Positions 22,001 to 37,000 of a DNA stretch of 64,000 nucleotides are shown here, one piece after another. The DNA comes from Pristionchus mayeri (Eukaryota > Nematoda > Chromadorea > Rhabditida > Neodiplogasteridae), in NCBI GenBank assembly GCA_036245805.1, contig BTRK01000003.1, positions 32,753,215 to 32,817,214 of the forward strand. Reading direction: 5' to 3'. The translations under genes and the position numbers were made by a program. Numbering within the stretch: position 1 is the stretch's first letter; each line of letters begins with the position of its first letter. The notes beneath the pieces were generated by a model that did no database searches, was not told where the DNA came from, and saw only the letters and a list, made by a program, of their open reading frames with translations.

Positions 22001-25000
22001 GTTCGCAGAGGTACCCGTCTCCGATCATTCCCACTCCGCACTCGCATCTTCTCGTTGAGGCATCGCACGTCGCGTTTGCATGGCAGACAGTCGGGCTGAC
22101 TACACAGTCGAGATCGCGGGATTGTCTGAAAAAAAGAATTTTTTTTAAATTTGTTTACAGAAGATGGCAAAACCAAATCAACCAAATCGAAGAGCTCACT
22201 ATTTGAGAAAATAGTGAAGCATACAATAAACGATTATCGCAACTCACTGGCAAGTCGTGTATCCGTCTCCTTCATAGCCCGGTTTGCACGCGCATTCTCC
22301 CGAAACGACATCGCACAGGGCGTACACGTGGCACATCGATCGATTCGTTGAGGTGCATCTTAATTACAGTAATTAATTAATTAACTAATTTCAATTAACC
22401 AACCTGGCAGGCAGATCCTCATCAGCTCGGGTTCCCTCGTCTCCGTCCTGCTTGGGCCCATCACTGGTCGCGCCGTCTCCAACTAAATCATCATCTTCAA
22501 CTCTGCGCACCGAACCAGTCGACGGCTCTGGTTCCACTGTGGTAGTGGGTTCCTGTGAGGTAGTGCTGGGCACTTCATGCGACATGCGTGTGGAACCAAT
22601 AGTTGTGCTTCGAGCAGTGGTAGTAGAGGGGTGACGGTGTCCGGGAGTACGGGCTGGGCTCGCGGGCTTCTCTGTGGTAGTAGTCGAACCGTACGTCTCG
22701 CCGAGATCGTTGGTCAGATCCTTCGGGTCGGGCTGGTAAGGCTCGACACCGGGAGGACTCGCAGTCTTTCGAGGCGGTTTCGTGGTAACCTTCGTGGTAC
22801 CAGATCCGTTCTTCGTTGCACTCGATGGGGATCCAGCTCCTGGGGTGGTCTTGGATCTGGTACCATGCGTAGTCGCTGCCTTGGTTCCAGCTGTGGTTGC
22901 GGTACCCTTCGGAGTGTTGTGACCGTTCACCGATGCTGTCACAGTGGATGCAGGAGCCTGGGTGGTTCCGATGGTGGTAGTCTCACTGGATCCGACCTTG
23001 GAAGCCTGCGTGGCTCCGAGAGTGGTAGTCACGGTGGTTCCGGGAGAAGCTGGTTCAGCGGTGCCATCCTTGGGGGTTTGACTAGATCCCACTGTGGTAG
23101 CCTCCTTGGCTCCACTGGTAGTCGCGGTGGTTCCGACCGTGGTAGATTCCGTGGTTCCAGATCCAGTCGTGGGAGCCGATACCGTCGATCCATCGCTCTT
23201 CACCGAATCGGTCCATGTTCCAGGCCCGCGTGTGATAGGAACGGAGGTGACCGTGCTCTCAGCAGTCGAGGAAGGTGAGGACGACTCGGGGCGAACTGTG
23301 GTCTTCTCGGTGCCAGCGCTGGCCGTTGTACCTTCAGTTGGCACAGATGAGGTGGACGATCCCGAGCCGGTGGTACCGAGCTCGCTGGGCTCGATTCCGT
23401 CCCTGATCGCTGGTGCTTGCGTGGTTCCATCTGATTCCGTCTCATTACAACCGTTAATGATGATGACTCGTGGAGGCTGCGTGGGCTTGGAGGCGACCTC
23501 GCCATCGACAACATGGGGATGGGGATGGGCGGGTGCCAGAGTGGGATGAGGCGGAATCACCAGGGGCGTCTCGTGGCCTGGTTCCGGAGCAGGAGAGAAG
23601 TTCTCGGGCACGTCGATAGGGAATGGCGTGACTGAGGGCGCACGCTCAGTGGTTGTCTGGGGAGCAATCGACGATCCAGACGGCGCAGTAGAAGTGACGG
23701 GATGAGGAGGTGTGGATCCAGTCGGGTTCGGGTGCCCCGTGGTTGATGGACTTGTTCCAGCGTGGGGAGGAGTCGAACCAGTTGGTTTCGCGTGTTCGGT
23801 GGTAGTCGGTCCCTGGGTCGTGGATGGACTGGTACCAGCATGGGGCGGGGTCGATCCAGTCGGGTTCGGATGCCCCGTGGTAGTCGGACCATGGGCGGTG
23901 GCGGGGCTGGTTCCACGGTGGGAAGGGGTCGAACCAGTTGGTTTCGCGTGTTCGGTGGTAGTCGGACTCTGGGTCGTGGATGGACTGGTACCAGCATGGG
24001 GCGGTGTCGACCCGGTCATGTTCGGATGCTCCGTGGTAGTCGGACCATGGGTGGTGGAAGGGCTGGTTCCACGGTGGGGAGGGGTCGATCCAGTTGGATT
24101 CGGGTGCTCCGTAGTAGTCGGGCCCTGGGTAGTGGTTCCAGCATGGGGAGCAGTAAGTCCAGTGGAAGGTGACTTTTTGGTCGTCGCTGGGCTGGTTCCG
24201 GGACTGGTGCCAACCGAGCCATCGTGGTTCGTCGGAGCGACTTCCGTGGTGGTGCTGGATGCATCGGGCAACAGGCTGGTGGAAGTGCCTGGAATCATGC
24301 TTGCTTCATGCATAGGAGTGGTACTCGGTGTCGTGATGGTAGTGGTTGTGTTCGGTGTCGAGGTGGTAGCTGTGGTTCTCGGTGCCGTTGTGGTAGTCGT
24401 GGTACTTGGTACCGTGGTAGTTGTTGTGGTACTCGGTGTAATTATGGTGGTACTTCGGTGGTTGACTGGTGCTCTCGTGGTGCGCGGCGATGGTGGCCGT
24501 CTGGTTCGTCTGGTGCTCTCGATAATGGTGATCACTCTGCGCGTCGCGCCCGTGTCCGACACCGAATCGTTCTTGGCCACCCGAATGATTCGGGTAGTGG
24601 AACCATCCGAGATCGATGACTGGGTGCTGGTGTATGTGTGGGTGCTGCGCTGCTGGGGCGGCGCCGTGGTCGGCGGGCGCCTGGGCCCGGTGTGGCGGGT
24701 GGTCCAGGGGCTGCGGTGACCTACGGTGGAGTGATTGGGTTCGGTGGTGAGAGTGACACTCGAGGGACTTGTGTTATGCACGGCAGTCACGACTGAAGAC
24801 GTGGTAGTCGGAGAGGAACCAAGGGTGGTCACGGCACTCGAACTAGACACAGGGACAACGGACGTGGGTTTGGCGGTACTATCAGGGTCTGCGGTATTCT
24901 CTGGCACCTTGCTACTGCCAGGCCCTGAGGAAAAGTTGGTGGCTACTGAGGCGCTGGTTGAAGTGCTGGTGGTAATTGACTTCGAGCTACTCGGAGAGCT

Positions 25001-28000
25001 CGGACTACTCGACGAGATAGCGGCTAGCGGGGTCTCGGTGGCAAGAGTGGAATCAGGAGAAACCATCGTATTCGTGCCCGTTGTACTCGAGCCAGGTGCT
25101 CTTTCAGTGGTAGTGAAGAGCGAATCTGTGGAAGTAGAATCGGGGTGCTGAGTACTACTTGTGCCATCGGAACTAGTCGTCGCGGAGCTCTCTGGTGTGA
25201 TGGTCGCTTCCCTTCCTGATTCAGAAGTGCGATGCGAGTTGGTCATTGACCCGTTCGTTTCATTTGGTTCTGCAGTGAATGCTCTGGTAGTTCCCACCGG
25301 ACCGATGTCTGGCGTCGAGCTGGTGGAGGCTCGCGAAGGGAACTCGGAATTCGTAGACACAGTCGTGCTAACTACGGGAGCCCTGCTCGTAACTGGATTC
25401 GGACCGTCAGTAGCCGGCGCTCGGGTAGGTTCTGGTGTGAGCGCGTTGGGAGCTACTCTCTCCTTTCCAGAATGGGGAGGCGTCGAGCCAGTCTGATTCG
25501 GGTGCTCGGTGGTTGTCTGACCCTGGCTAGTGGAGGGACTAGTTCCCGAGTGAGTCGTGCCAGTCGAGCTCGGAACCCCAGTGATGCTCGCTCTCTGGGT
25601 TGCCCTGGGCTCGTCCGCCCTGCTCGTAACCGAAGTCGCAGAAGCCGTTGTCGGCGCAGATACCGGAGCTCGAGTCGACGTCATTCCCGATGACTGGGTA
25701 GTGTTCGAGTGATCCGATTCAGGTAGAATTGTGGTGGATCCACTCGCTCCGTCGCCGAGTACTGTTGTGCCACTTGATCCAGAATCTGGGCGAGTAACTC
25801 CAGATGTTCCTAGCGCATCTGTCGTGGATCCACTCCCACTGACACCCTTCGTGCTTTCGATTGTGTCCTTCTCAGGAATTCCGGAAGGCAATGAAGGCTC
25901 TGAAGGAGAGCTGGTAGTAGCATCTGGAGTCGGTGCAGTGCTCGACGAACCGGTGGCTTCACTGCCAGCCCTAGTAGCTGGACGTTCAGAGGTGACAGTC
26001 GACTCAGACTTATTTCCAGGAGTTGTGCTAACAGCCGATGCAGTGGATCCAGAGGAGCCCTCTTGCGTGGAACCCATGCTCGATGTTGTGGCACTAACTG
26101 CCATATGCGTGGTATCTGGGGCGATCGAAGTGGGCAACTGGGAAGACGGCTGGACAGTCGATGCTGTTGATTCATCAGTACCTCCTGGAGTCTGATCGGG
26201 AGGAGAAAGTGTGCTCGGGGAATCCGGCAGTTTCGTGGATCCGCTCATTGCTAGTGATGCATCAGATTCCGTCGTCGGCTTCGATTTGCTCGAGGTCACC
26301 TCAGGCTCAGGACCACTGGTTGAAACTGATCCAGAGGTGGACCCGATGGGTGCGCGGATTCTGCTCGTGGAAGAGCCATCACCTTCCGCGACCCCACTGG
26401 ATGTAGAAGATGACGACAGTGGTGTGCTGGATTCAGTTCCATGAGTGGGTACCGAAGCACCACTCGGAGTTGAAGCAGTGGACATCTCAGATACAATCGG
26501 GGACGGGGTAGTTCTGGTTGTTCCAGATCGGGATGAACCAGTGCCAGGTGTCGAGGTCGTACCATGCGAGCCGGTCGTAGCCGTGGCAACAGAGGGTGAC
26601 TCGGTCCGATCGTGTATAGGCCTCGCCGTTCCTCCGGTGCCATGGTGACCACCGAGTCCTCGGAATTCAACCGACTCGAGGCTAGTCTCGAGAAGGGTAC
26701 CTCCGTGCGCCTTGGCTGGTGTTGCGCTGGTACCAATAGGCCTATGGGACGCTGATTCCGGCCGAACAGTGCTGGAGCTCGTCGGGATTGGTGTCTTGTG
26801 ATCGATTCCGGGTCCCGATTCGGAAGTGGGATCTGTGAGGCCGTGGAAGTTGGTAACGCCAACAGAAGAATCCGAGACTGCGCTCGCGCTTGCAGAAGTG
26901 GATTTGGAGCTCGATGGTTCGGAACGAGAGGTGCTCGAGGAGGTCGCATCCGTGGTCATGGTGCCATCCGAGATCGGGTTCGGCGTTGTGGTACCATCTG
27001 AACGCGGTAAACCAGGCGGTGCTTGCGTGCTAGGCGCGTCAGTCAAGCCGATAGAAGACGTGCTGGCTACAGAGGGAATTCCAGATCTGCCGACAATGAT
27101 TCCATCTGATTTCGGTGCCAGAGTTGAAACCGAACTTTTGACACTTTCAGGGCTGATAGGTGCGCGAGTAGAAGAGTCAGGGCTACCAGGGGTTTCTGTT
27201 GAACCGGATTCCAAGGTTGATGCGACACTGCTGATGCCACCCAAAGGAGTAGTAGCACCAGTTGGACTTGCAGTTGCAGTGCTATAGATGGCAACCGAAG
27301 ACACGGTGGAGCTCGAAAAAACTGGCGTCGAGGACAAACCATGAAGACTGATCGCGGTGATCGGTGTGGTCTGGCCTCGCTCATCTGCTGGGGTGGTGCC
27401 AGTTGAGTGGACGGGCTCGAACGTTCTTCCATCTGGGCTCTTAGATCGATTGGTTCCATCTGACCCAGCAGATGTGGTCTGACCAAATGCATTCCCATCA
27501 GTTCGAGTGGTACCTGTTGAGTGTGCGGGTTCGGGCGTGGTTCCATCTGGGCTCTTGGATCCATTGGTTCCATCTGACCCAGCAGGTGTGTTCTGGCCAA
27601 GTGCATTCCCATCAGTTCGAGTGGTGCCAGTTGAGTGTGCGGGATCGGGCGTGGTTCCATCTGGACTCTTGGATCCATTGGTCCCATCTGACCCAGCAGG
27701 TGTGGTCTGGCCAAGTGCATTCCCATCAGTTCGAGTGGTACCAGTTGAGTGTGCGGGTTCGGGCGTGGTTCCATCTGGGCTCTTGGATCCATTGGTACCA
27801 TCTGACCCATCAGGTGTGGTCTGACCATGTGCATGCCTATCTGATCGGGTGGTACCAGTAGAATCGACGGGCTCGGACGTGGTACCATCTGGGCTCTTGG
27901 GTTCATGTGTGCCATCTGTACGACTAGGTCCAGGAGTGGATCCAACTGAGGTAACATGTCCCACAGTGGAGTGAGCAAGTGTAGACAGTGACGATGCTGA

Positions 28001-31000
28001 GCTAGTCGATCCTCTCGTCGACGACTCACTGTGTCCGGTTCCATCAGGGCTGACAGATCGATCAGAAGCCTCAGTGGTTATTGAGGGAGCTGATGAACTG
28101 AGCACTTCGGTGGCACTGGTGCTTGACATGATGCGAACAGCACCATCAGTCGAATCAGGAATCCTGGACGAGGCGGGGCTAACGGTGGTTGGTACTGAGA
28201 TACCAGAGGAGGTCGATCGTTCACCACCAGATGATCGAGTCGAACCATCAGGCTGTGCAGTTGTCGAACCAACCGAGCTCTCAGTGGTCTTGGTGGTGCG
28301 CAAAGAAGTGTCGGGATTGGCAGGTTGACCATCAGAAGTGCTTCGAGGTGGGGAAGTAGCTTCGGGTGCACTGGTCGTAGAAACACTGGTGGCACCATCA
28401 GTCGAATCAGGTGGGATGGACGACTCAGACCGGAACGTAGCTCGCTCTGGGCTCTCCGTGATACCAGAAGTGGTGGAGCTTACATTGCCAGGCAAACGAG
28501 TTGGGACTGTCGAACTGGGCTCTCCGGGAGCATTGGTGCTAGACGCGGGGTTGTGAGCACCATCAGTGGAACCAGGAATTCTGGACGAGGTGGGACGGGA
28601 GGTGCTAGACTCCGAGATGACGCTACCAGCAGTAGAGGAGCTTTCACGACCTGCCGAATCAGGAGTGCTGGTCGATTCCGGGCGGAGTGTGGTTCGCTCT
28701 GTGCTCGCCGTGATACCAGAGGAGGTGGTTCGTTCACCACCAGATGATAGAGTCGAACCATCAGGCTGTTCAGATGTCGCCACAGTCGAGCTCTCAATGG
28801 TGGTGCGCAATGAGCCGTCGGGATTGACAGAATGGCCACCAGAGGTGCTTCGATGTGCGACCGTCGAACTGAGCGATTCGAATGCACTGGCGCTAGACGC
28901 TGAACTGAGGACACCATCAGTGGAACCAGGAATCCTGGAAGTGGTGGGGCGGGAGGTGGTAGGCTCCGAACTCTTGATGGTACTAGGGGAGAAGGAGCTC
29001 TCACTGCCAGGTACTGCAGTCGAGCCACTGGGATGTGTAGTCGTTGAGACGCTCTCGGTGGTCGTGGTGGTTTGCAAAGAGCCATCGGGATTGGTAGAAA
29101 GACCATGGGAGGTGATTCCCGGTGTGGCAGTAGAACTGAGTGTGACGGTTGCACCGGTTCTAGACACGGAGCTGAGAGCATCTTCAGTGGATCTAGGAAC
29201 ACTGGACGATTCGAAGTGGGGAGTGGTAGGCTCCGGAGTGATAGCTGTGGTAGAGAGGGAGGGACTGTCGCTGCCAGACACCCCAGTCGAACCGTCAGGC
29301 AGTGCAGTGGTCGAAGCAACCGAGCTCTCAGTGGTCGTTTTGGTGAGCAATGGCCCGTCGGGATTGATAGATCGACCATTAGGGGTGGTTCCCGGTGATG
29401 CAGTAGAGCTGGACAAGGCATCAGGAGTCCCAGTAGTTGTGGAGTTTGCAGTACCAACACTAACTCCTGGTGAAGAAGTGGGTCCTTCACTACCAGGTGT
29501 CTGCGTCGTACCAGCAGGCCGAGCTGCCGTCGAGCCAAACAAGTGCTGGTCAATCGTCGCACGACCAGGAGTGGCTCTCGAGGTGGAGGAACTGATCGAA
29601 TCAGGTACTCCGGTAGTCGACCCTGTGCTCAGAGTACCATCGGTGCCAGTCGTGGTAGGAAAAGAAGCCGTAGACACTCCCGTATCCGGTACATGTGTGG
29701 TGTCAATCTTGTTCGGCGCAGTGGTTCGATGACCATGAGCACCAGTCGAATCTCTGGGTCCAGACGTCGGTCGCCTGGTACGCGGTCGCCTCGTCTCATC
29801 CCACTCCCAGCTTCCACTGGAAGAGGAGGAAGCGACGATGAACGAGCTCCTCGTCGTAGACGGGCGTCTGGTACTCGGCGTGGTACTCATTCCAGGCATC
29901 CTCTTTGTCGTCGACGTCTCCTTACCAGACAGAAGGCTAGTGATGATCTCCACGACGCCCGCTGCTCCCTCCCAGATGCGTCCAGCTGGCATGCCCGCGC
30001 CAAGTGGAGTTTCCCGATAGGTACCAAGGGTCCCGTTCCCGGGCGCACTGGTGATCTTCCCCTTGGCTCCCTTCTCTCGGTCCACGCCGATCAGCTCGCT
30101 CGAAGAGTCCGAACTGACGGTCACGATGGCGTTCGGGTCCTTCTTCGGGGACAGAGTGGCGACGGTACCCGTCAGCGTGCCAGCCTCGATGGTCACGCTG
30201 GTTCCATTGAACGGATGGGGCCGAGCGGTTCCCTGGTTATCGCTGCCGTTGACTAGGGGGTGGTCAGTGACTGTGTTGGAGCCGTGCGCTCTGGGCTCAG
30301 TCCTTGGCGGGGATGAAGTGAGGGCAGAGTGGGTTGGAGTGAAGTGCGGCTGATCATTGTGCAATGACGAGCCGGTACCATGAGTACCAGCAGTGCTTGA
30401 ATTCGGCAAGGTGGTCGCCGAAGTGCTTCCATTATTCCCAATTCCAGCAATGGAAACTGATGGAGCCGAGGTGGATGTGATCGTGCTAGTTGAGGGATGA
30501 GAAAAAATCGTGGAGGTGCTGGTGCTACTTGAACCGGAAGTATTTGACGTGGGGGCGGTTCTATTGGAAGAACCAGTGGTAGTGCTCTCGGTGCGTTCGG
30601 TTCCGGATGGTTCCGATGTGGTCGAAGTGCCGATCGAAGAGGTCAACTCACTCGAAGTAGTTCCGGGCGTCCTGTGGGCTTTGGTCGCTGGGCTCGGGCT
30701 CTTGGTTCCGTGATCGACATCGGGTTCTGCAGTGGATTGAATATTGATAGGGGCTTTCGAGGGGGGAGTAGTTGTATCCATTCCGTGCAGGGTTGAACTC
30801 GTTCCGGTGCCAGGAGTGGTTCCAGAACCGTTCGTGCTTCCGGATCCAACTGTGGTTCCGGTCGCAGTAGAGTTTCCGGTACCAGACGTGACTCCTGGGC
30901 CAGCAGTGGTGTCGGGACCATGAGTGGCTCCGGTACCATCGCTGGCTCCCGTGAATGGTCGAGCCGTGGTGCCGAGTGAAGATGGTTCATGCACAGCAAA

Positions 31001-34000
31001 GGTGGATCCAGAGAGCGGCGTGGTGCCAGGCACAGCACTAGTTGCCCTACCAGAAGGCGTGGTGGTACCCTCAGCCTTCTGATTGGTTTCAGTTGGCTTA
31101 GAAGTAACATCGGGCACAGCACTCGTGAATGACTGAGAATGAGTTGTGGATTCTGTGCTTGGGACATTCGTGGTGCTGGAAGGGGTGGACGAAGAGGGCA
31201 CATGCACAGTTGTTGTGGTACCATTGTGGAACGAGGTGGATTGAGACGAAGAAAGAGTAGAATCAGGCACGGCACTCGTTGTGGACGGTGAGGTCGCTCT
31301 GACGCTATAACTGGTTGACACAGAAGATGAGGTGCTCGTGGTGGATCCATCGATTTTCATCGTGGTTCCAGATGGTTCGAGAGTTGAGCTGGATGCACTC
31401 GTGGATCTATCAGAGGGTGTCGTAACCTTCTCGGCGTGCTCGAGTAGAACAGTGGAGGAAGATGACACTGTGCTCGTGGTAGTCTCAGATGGTATTGTGA
31501 TCTCATTCTGTATAGTGCTAGGAGATGTAGGAGTGACAGAAGGCTGTGTGCTTGTGGTTCGATCTGCGATGGTGCCATCCTCAATCTTCTTGGTAACACC
31601 AGAAGAATCGGGAGAGGCGGAGGAAGCAAAAGTAGAACCAACAGAGTGTGTGGTGGCCTTATCGGTGTGCTTGGGTGAACCAGTCGTTGTTGTGCTCGAA
31701 GGGACGGACGAAAAAGACACGTGTACACTTGTTGTGGTACCACTGGGTGATACGGTGGATGATGATGGAGTGCGGGTGGAAACAGGCGCTGCACTCGTGG
31801 GAGCCTCGGTCGTGCCAGATGAGGAAGTAACAGTTGACACATCAGGCACAACACTCGTGGCCTCAGCGGATGGTGCGGTGGACTGGGAAGTATGACTCTT
31901 CTTGGTGGGATCGGGAGAGTGAGAAGTGATAGACGGCACATCAGGTAACGCACTCGTGGCTCGGTTGGGAGGTGAGGTGACTCGAGTGCGAATGCCATTC
32001 GTAGTGGAATCAGATGAGATGGGTGTACCAGCGGTAGTGGAATCGAATTTCTTCGATGTGCCGTGCTCAAGAGTAACAGGAGGCGAAGCGGTCGTGACAC
32101 TCTCAGAAGGTGCAGATGTGGATTCCGGAACTGTCGAAGTGACCGACGGAGTGGAAGCGATCGAGGTGGATTCAAGCCCATCATTCGTGGTCCTATCTGA
32201 GGGTGGTGTGGTTTGTGAGCCAGATGTGGTGGTATCGGGCATCACGGAACTAGTGTTCACGCGTGAAGTTAAGGTCACTGTGGTACTGTCACTCGGCTTG
32301 GTGGAACCGGATGAGGGTGACACAGAGGGTACATCGGGGACAACACTCGTGGTCCTACCTGGTGTTGACGTGGTTAGAGTGCTAGAGGTATGCTTGGTGC
32401 TGAGAGGTGGATTGGGTGTAACGGAAGAAACACGTGGCACAGCACTCGTGGATGCACCATTGCCAGGCTTACTCGTGGGTACGGTAGTCGGGTGCTCGGA
32501 TCCAGTTCCAGTGAAGGTCTCAATGCCCCAAGTAACATCGTTCGGGTCGGAGATCGTTGTTGGTACAGTGGGGTATTTGCTCGATGCCGGCCGCTCAGTG
32601 GACACCCTACTAGTAACCGGGGAAATGGGAGTGTTCGAAGAGGCTGGTTCGGAACCGGTCGAGGAAGTGGATCCGGACGATGTAGTTCCCCTGGTGCCAG
32701 AATCAGCAGTCGAACTCGATAATGGGCGATATGTAGTGGTTCCACCATGCTCAGTCGACGTTTGAACTGTCCATCCATGCTCTGGACCAGTCTGAGTCGT
32801 GCGGGAAGATGAGACTGTGGATCCGGTAGAGGCAGAACTCGAGCTCGAAGGAGTGCTAACTGTGGGAGCCTCGGTGGAAGCGGAACGCGTGCGTGCGGCA
32901 CTCGAGGGTACGGTACCCGGATGTTCGCGTCCTGGTCCGGTAAAGGTCTCGATACCCCAGGTCACATCGTTCGGATCGGCGGTCGTGGTTGGAATAGTTC
33001 TCGACGTCGGTCTCTCAGAAGGAACCTCGGACACCCTATCAGTAACTGGGGACCTCGTGGTCGACGAGACTGGATCATAACCGGTGGTGGAACTGGGTTG
33101 AGCAGGTGTGGTTGCTCTGGAACCAGCAGCCGAACTTGCAGATGCACGAGACGTTGTAGTTGAGCTAGATTCAGTCGACAAGCGAGCAGTCGAACCATGC
33201 TCTCCTGATCCAGACTGGGTAGTGTGCGCGGAAGGTACCGTGGATCTGGTGGAAGTACTCGAGCCCGAGGTGGCTGGAACTGAGGTATGAGTCGGCACGG
33301 CTCTGGTGGGCACCGTAGTCGGGTGCTCCTGTCCTGGTCCAGTGAATGTCTCGATACCCCAGGTCACATCGTTCGGGTCTGCAGTGGTCGTTGGTACAGT
33401 GGTGGACTTGCTTGGCACTGGTCGCTCAGTCGGTAACTCCGACACACTGCCTGTGACCGGCGGCCTAGAACTTGTCGGAGAGGAATGCTTGGAGCCGGTG
33501 GATGAGCTAGGACCGGGAGTAGTTATCTTGGTGAAAGAGTCAGGAGATGAGCTGGTCAACAGACTAGAGCTGGTGGCGACCCCGTGCTCAGTCGACGATC
33601 GAACAGTTGAATCATGATCAACTGGTCTAGTGGGCGTATTGGGAGGCGAAGAAGCCGTGGATCCAGACGAACCCGACCTCGGCGAAGTCTCGGTTCTCGA
33701 CGAACTTGGAGATGAAATCGTCGATGAACGAGATGGTCCATCAGGACGCTCAGTCCAAGCAGGTGTGAACGTGCTCTCAGCCGTAGCTTCGGACGATCGA
33801 TCACCTTTGGGTCCAGTGGTAGTTCGACTAGTTCCACTCGTGGTAATCTGGGTTCTATCAGGTCGCTCGGTCCAAGCAGGCGTGATCGTGCTCTCAGCCG
33901 TTGCTTCGGTCGATCGATCATCCTTGGGTCCGGTGGTAGTGCGACTGGTTCCACTCGTGGTAGTCTGCGTTCCATCAGGTCGCTCGGTAGAAGCAGGCGT

Positions 34001-37000
34001 GATCGTGCTCTCAGCCGTGGCTTCGGCCGATCGATCACCTTTGGGTCCAGTGGTAGTGCGACTGGTTCCACTCGTGGTAGTCTCGGATCCATCAGGTCGC
34101 TCGGTCGAAGCAGGCGCGAGCGTTCTCTCAGCCGTGGCTTCGGTCGATCGATCACCCTTGGGTCCAGTGGTAGTGCGACTGGTACCACTCGTGGTAGTGT
34201 GGGTCCCATCAGGTCGCTCGGTCCAAGCAGGCGTGATCGTCCTCTCAGCCTTAGCTTCGGTCGATCGATCCCCCTTGGGTCCAGTGGTAGTGCGACTGGT
34301 TCCACTCGTGGTAGTCTGGGTTCCATCAGGTCGCTCGGTAGAAGCAGGCGTGATCGTTCTCTCAGCCGTGGCTTCGGTCGATCGATCACCCTTGGGTCCA
34401 GTGGTAGTGCTACTGGTTCCACTCGTGGTAGTCTCGGATCCATCAGGTCGCTCGGTCGAAGCAGGCGCGATCGTTCTCTCAGCCGTGGCCTCGGTCGATC
34501 GATCAACCTTGGGTCCAGTGGTAGTGCGACTGCTTCCATTCGTGGTAGTCTCGGATCCATCAGGTCGCTCAGTCGAAACTGGCGTGATCGTTCTCTCAGC
34601 CGTAGCTTCGGTCGATCGATCACCCTTGGGTCCAGTGGTAGTGCGACTGGTTCCACTCGTGGTAGTGTGGGTTCCATCAGGTCGCTCGGTAGAAGCAGGC
34701 GTGATCGTTCTCTCAGCCGTGGCTTCGGTCCATCGATCACCCTTGGGTCCAGTGGTAGTGCTACTGGTTCCACTCGTGGTAGTCTCAGATCCATCAGGTC
34801 GCTCGGTCGAAGCAGGCGCGATCGTTCTCTCAGCCGTGGCCTCGGTCGATCGATCAACCTTGGGTCCAGTCGTAGTGCGACTGCTTCCACTCGTGGTAGC
34901 CTTGACACCAACTTCATCCGGTTTCTCAGTCAGTGTGGTCACCGAATCAACACTCGGCTTGCCAGTGGTCGGTCGAGCTGTGAACGTCTCGGTGCGCCAG
35001 AACACATCCTCTGGGTCCGCAGTCGTTGTTCTTACCGAGGTGGATTGGCTGGAAATCGGTCGCTCAGTTGGCAACTCGGACACTCGATCAGTCGCCGGTT
35101 GCATGGGAGTGGACGACGATGTCGTCGACACCTCGGGTCCAGATCTGGTGGTTCCAGAGCTGACCGAAGGCAGTGGAGAGGACTCGCTCGATGCAGGTCG
35201 CTCTGTGGTTCTTGCAGTCGAATGAGATGCGACCGTAGAACTACTCAGTAAAGAATCGGTGGGCCTGCTGGTTGCGGAACCAGAGGTCGAACTCGCTGAG
35301 GTTTGGGAGATTCCGTGCTCGGTCGAAGTAGACGAATTGGATTTCATAGTGATTGCCCCCGGTCCCTTAGTGCTATCGGTAACAAGGGTGGATGTAGTAT
35401 AAGCCCCTGGTTCAGTCGACCTAACATCCCCGATCTTAGTTGAGCCTTTGACGGATCCAGAAGTGGTGCGAGAAGGAATGGAGGTGGGAGGGGTGATATC
35501 GGGCACTGCACTCGTGAACTTAGCATGCACATCACTCTTTGGGGAGGTGGTCGAGGGAGTGGTGGAGGTAACCGAGTGTACATCAGGCACAGCACGCGTA
35601 GTAGAAGGTGTGGATTCGGTGCCGAAAATTGAGGTGGTAGTGCCAATCGTTGGTGTGACAGAGGAAAGATCAGGCACTGCAATCGTGAGTACCCTACTCG
35701 GTCCGGTTCCGTGCGTCTCCTTGGTACCGACTGAGCTAGGCGTGGTTGAAGAGATATGGGGTACTGCACTCGTGGATATCCTACTTGTTCTGGTACCGTG
35801 CGTCTCCTTGGTGCCGACCGAACTGGGTGTAATAGTAGAAACATGGGGTACAGCACGCGTGGGCGATGTTGTGGGTTCAGTGCCGAGACTCGAGGTGGTG
35901 GTGCCAGTCGTGGAAGGGATAGTAGAAACATGGGGCACTGCACTCGTGGGTTCCCTACTTGGTCCTGTACCGTGTGCTTCCTTGGTACTGACCGAGCTGG
36001 GTGTGACGGATGAAACATGGGGCACTGCACTCGTGGAGATCGAACTGATACCACTCATCTCCGTGGTACCAATCGAGATAGGTGTAACAGATGACACATG
36101 GGGCACAGCACTCGTGGGCACCCTACTCGATCCGGTACCGGTCGCATCTGTGGTACCGGCTGAGCTGGGCGAAACAGAGGATGACACAGACACAGCACTC
36201 GTTGACTCACTTGGATTCCGTGTGGTAGCATACTTGGTTCCATTTGCCGTTGTTGGTCGCGCAGTGAAAGTTTCAATGCGTACCGAGACGTCGTTCGGGT
36301 CCACAGTGGTAGTTGAGGGGTTCGAGGTGGACTCACGCTGAATCGGCCGCCAAGTGGGCAACTCTGATACTCGGTCCGTGATCGGGCGCCTGGTTCCAGA
36401 AGTGGATCCAGGAGTCGGAGGAGCATGGGTTGTGCTGGGAGTACCAGGTGCAGGTGTGGTTCTGCCCTTATCCTCTTCATTGGTATGAGCACCGGGAGTG
36501 GAATGAGGAGATGCAGTGGGACTCGAGGACGAGGCATTCGATGATCTAGCGGTGAATAGAATCGTCGAAGATTCGGTCACAGTGGTATCGGAGCTAGAGT
36601 GAGGTGCTGAGGTAGTGGAGGCATGGGTCTCAGTGCTCGGCTGAGTAGAGTGGTCAGGTACTGAAGAGTGAGTTGATGGCCGCTCGGTTCGAGAAGGAGT
36701 CACCGTTGAGCCATCGGTCTTCCGAATGGTACTCAATCTGGTTGGCGATCTGGTAGTGACCACTGTACTCTTGGGACCATCATCGGGCCCCTTGTTAGGC
36801 TGGGTACTGTCCTCGGGCGCCTCAGTGAGCGTCGTTACAGAGTCGACATGCGGTTTCCCGGTGATCCTAGAGGCACGAGAAGTCGTGGTTCCAGTGGGCG
36901 CCGGAGAGGATACGGTAACCGGTCGTCCAGTCACTCTGGTCGGTCTCATCGTCGTGGGTCGGGTTCGACGGGGTCTCATGGTGCCCGACAGATCTTCCTC

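Noticed and set aside
33556..35225. Long Arg/Leu/Pro-rich frames on both strands over the 39-aa repeat
   Set aside because: Multiples-of-three repeat artefacts opposite or out of frame to the 20-kb exon.
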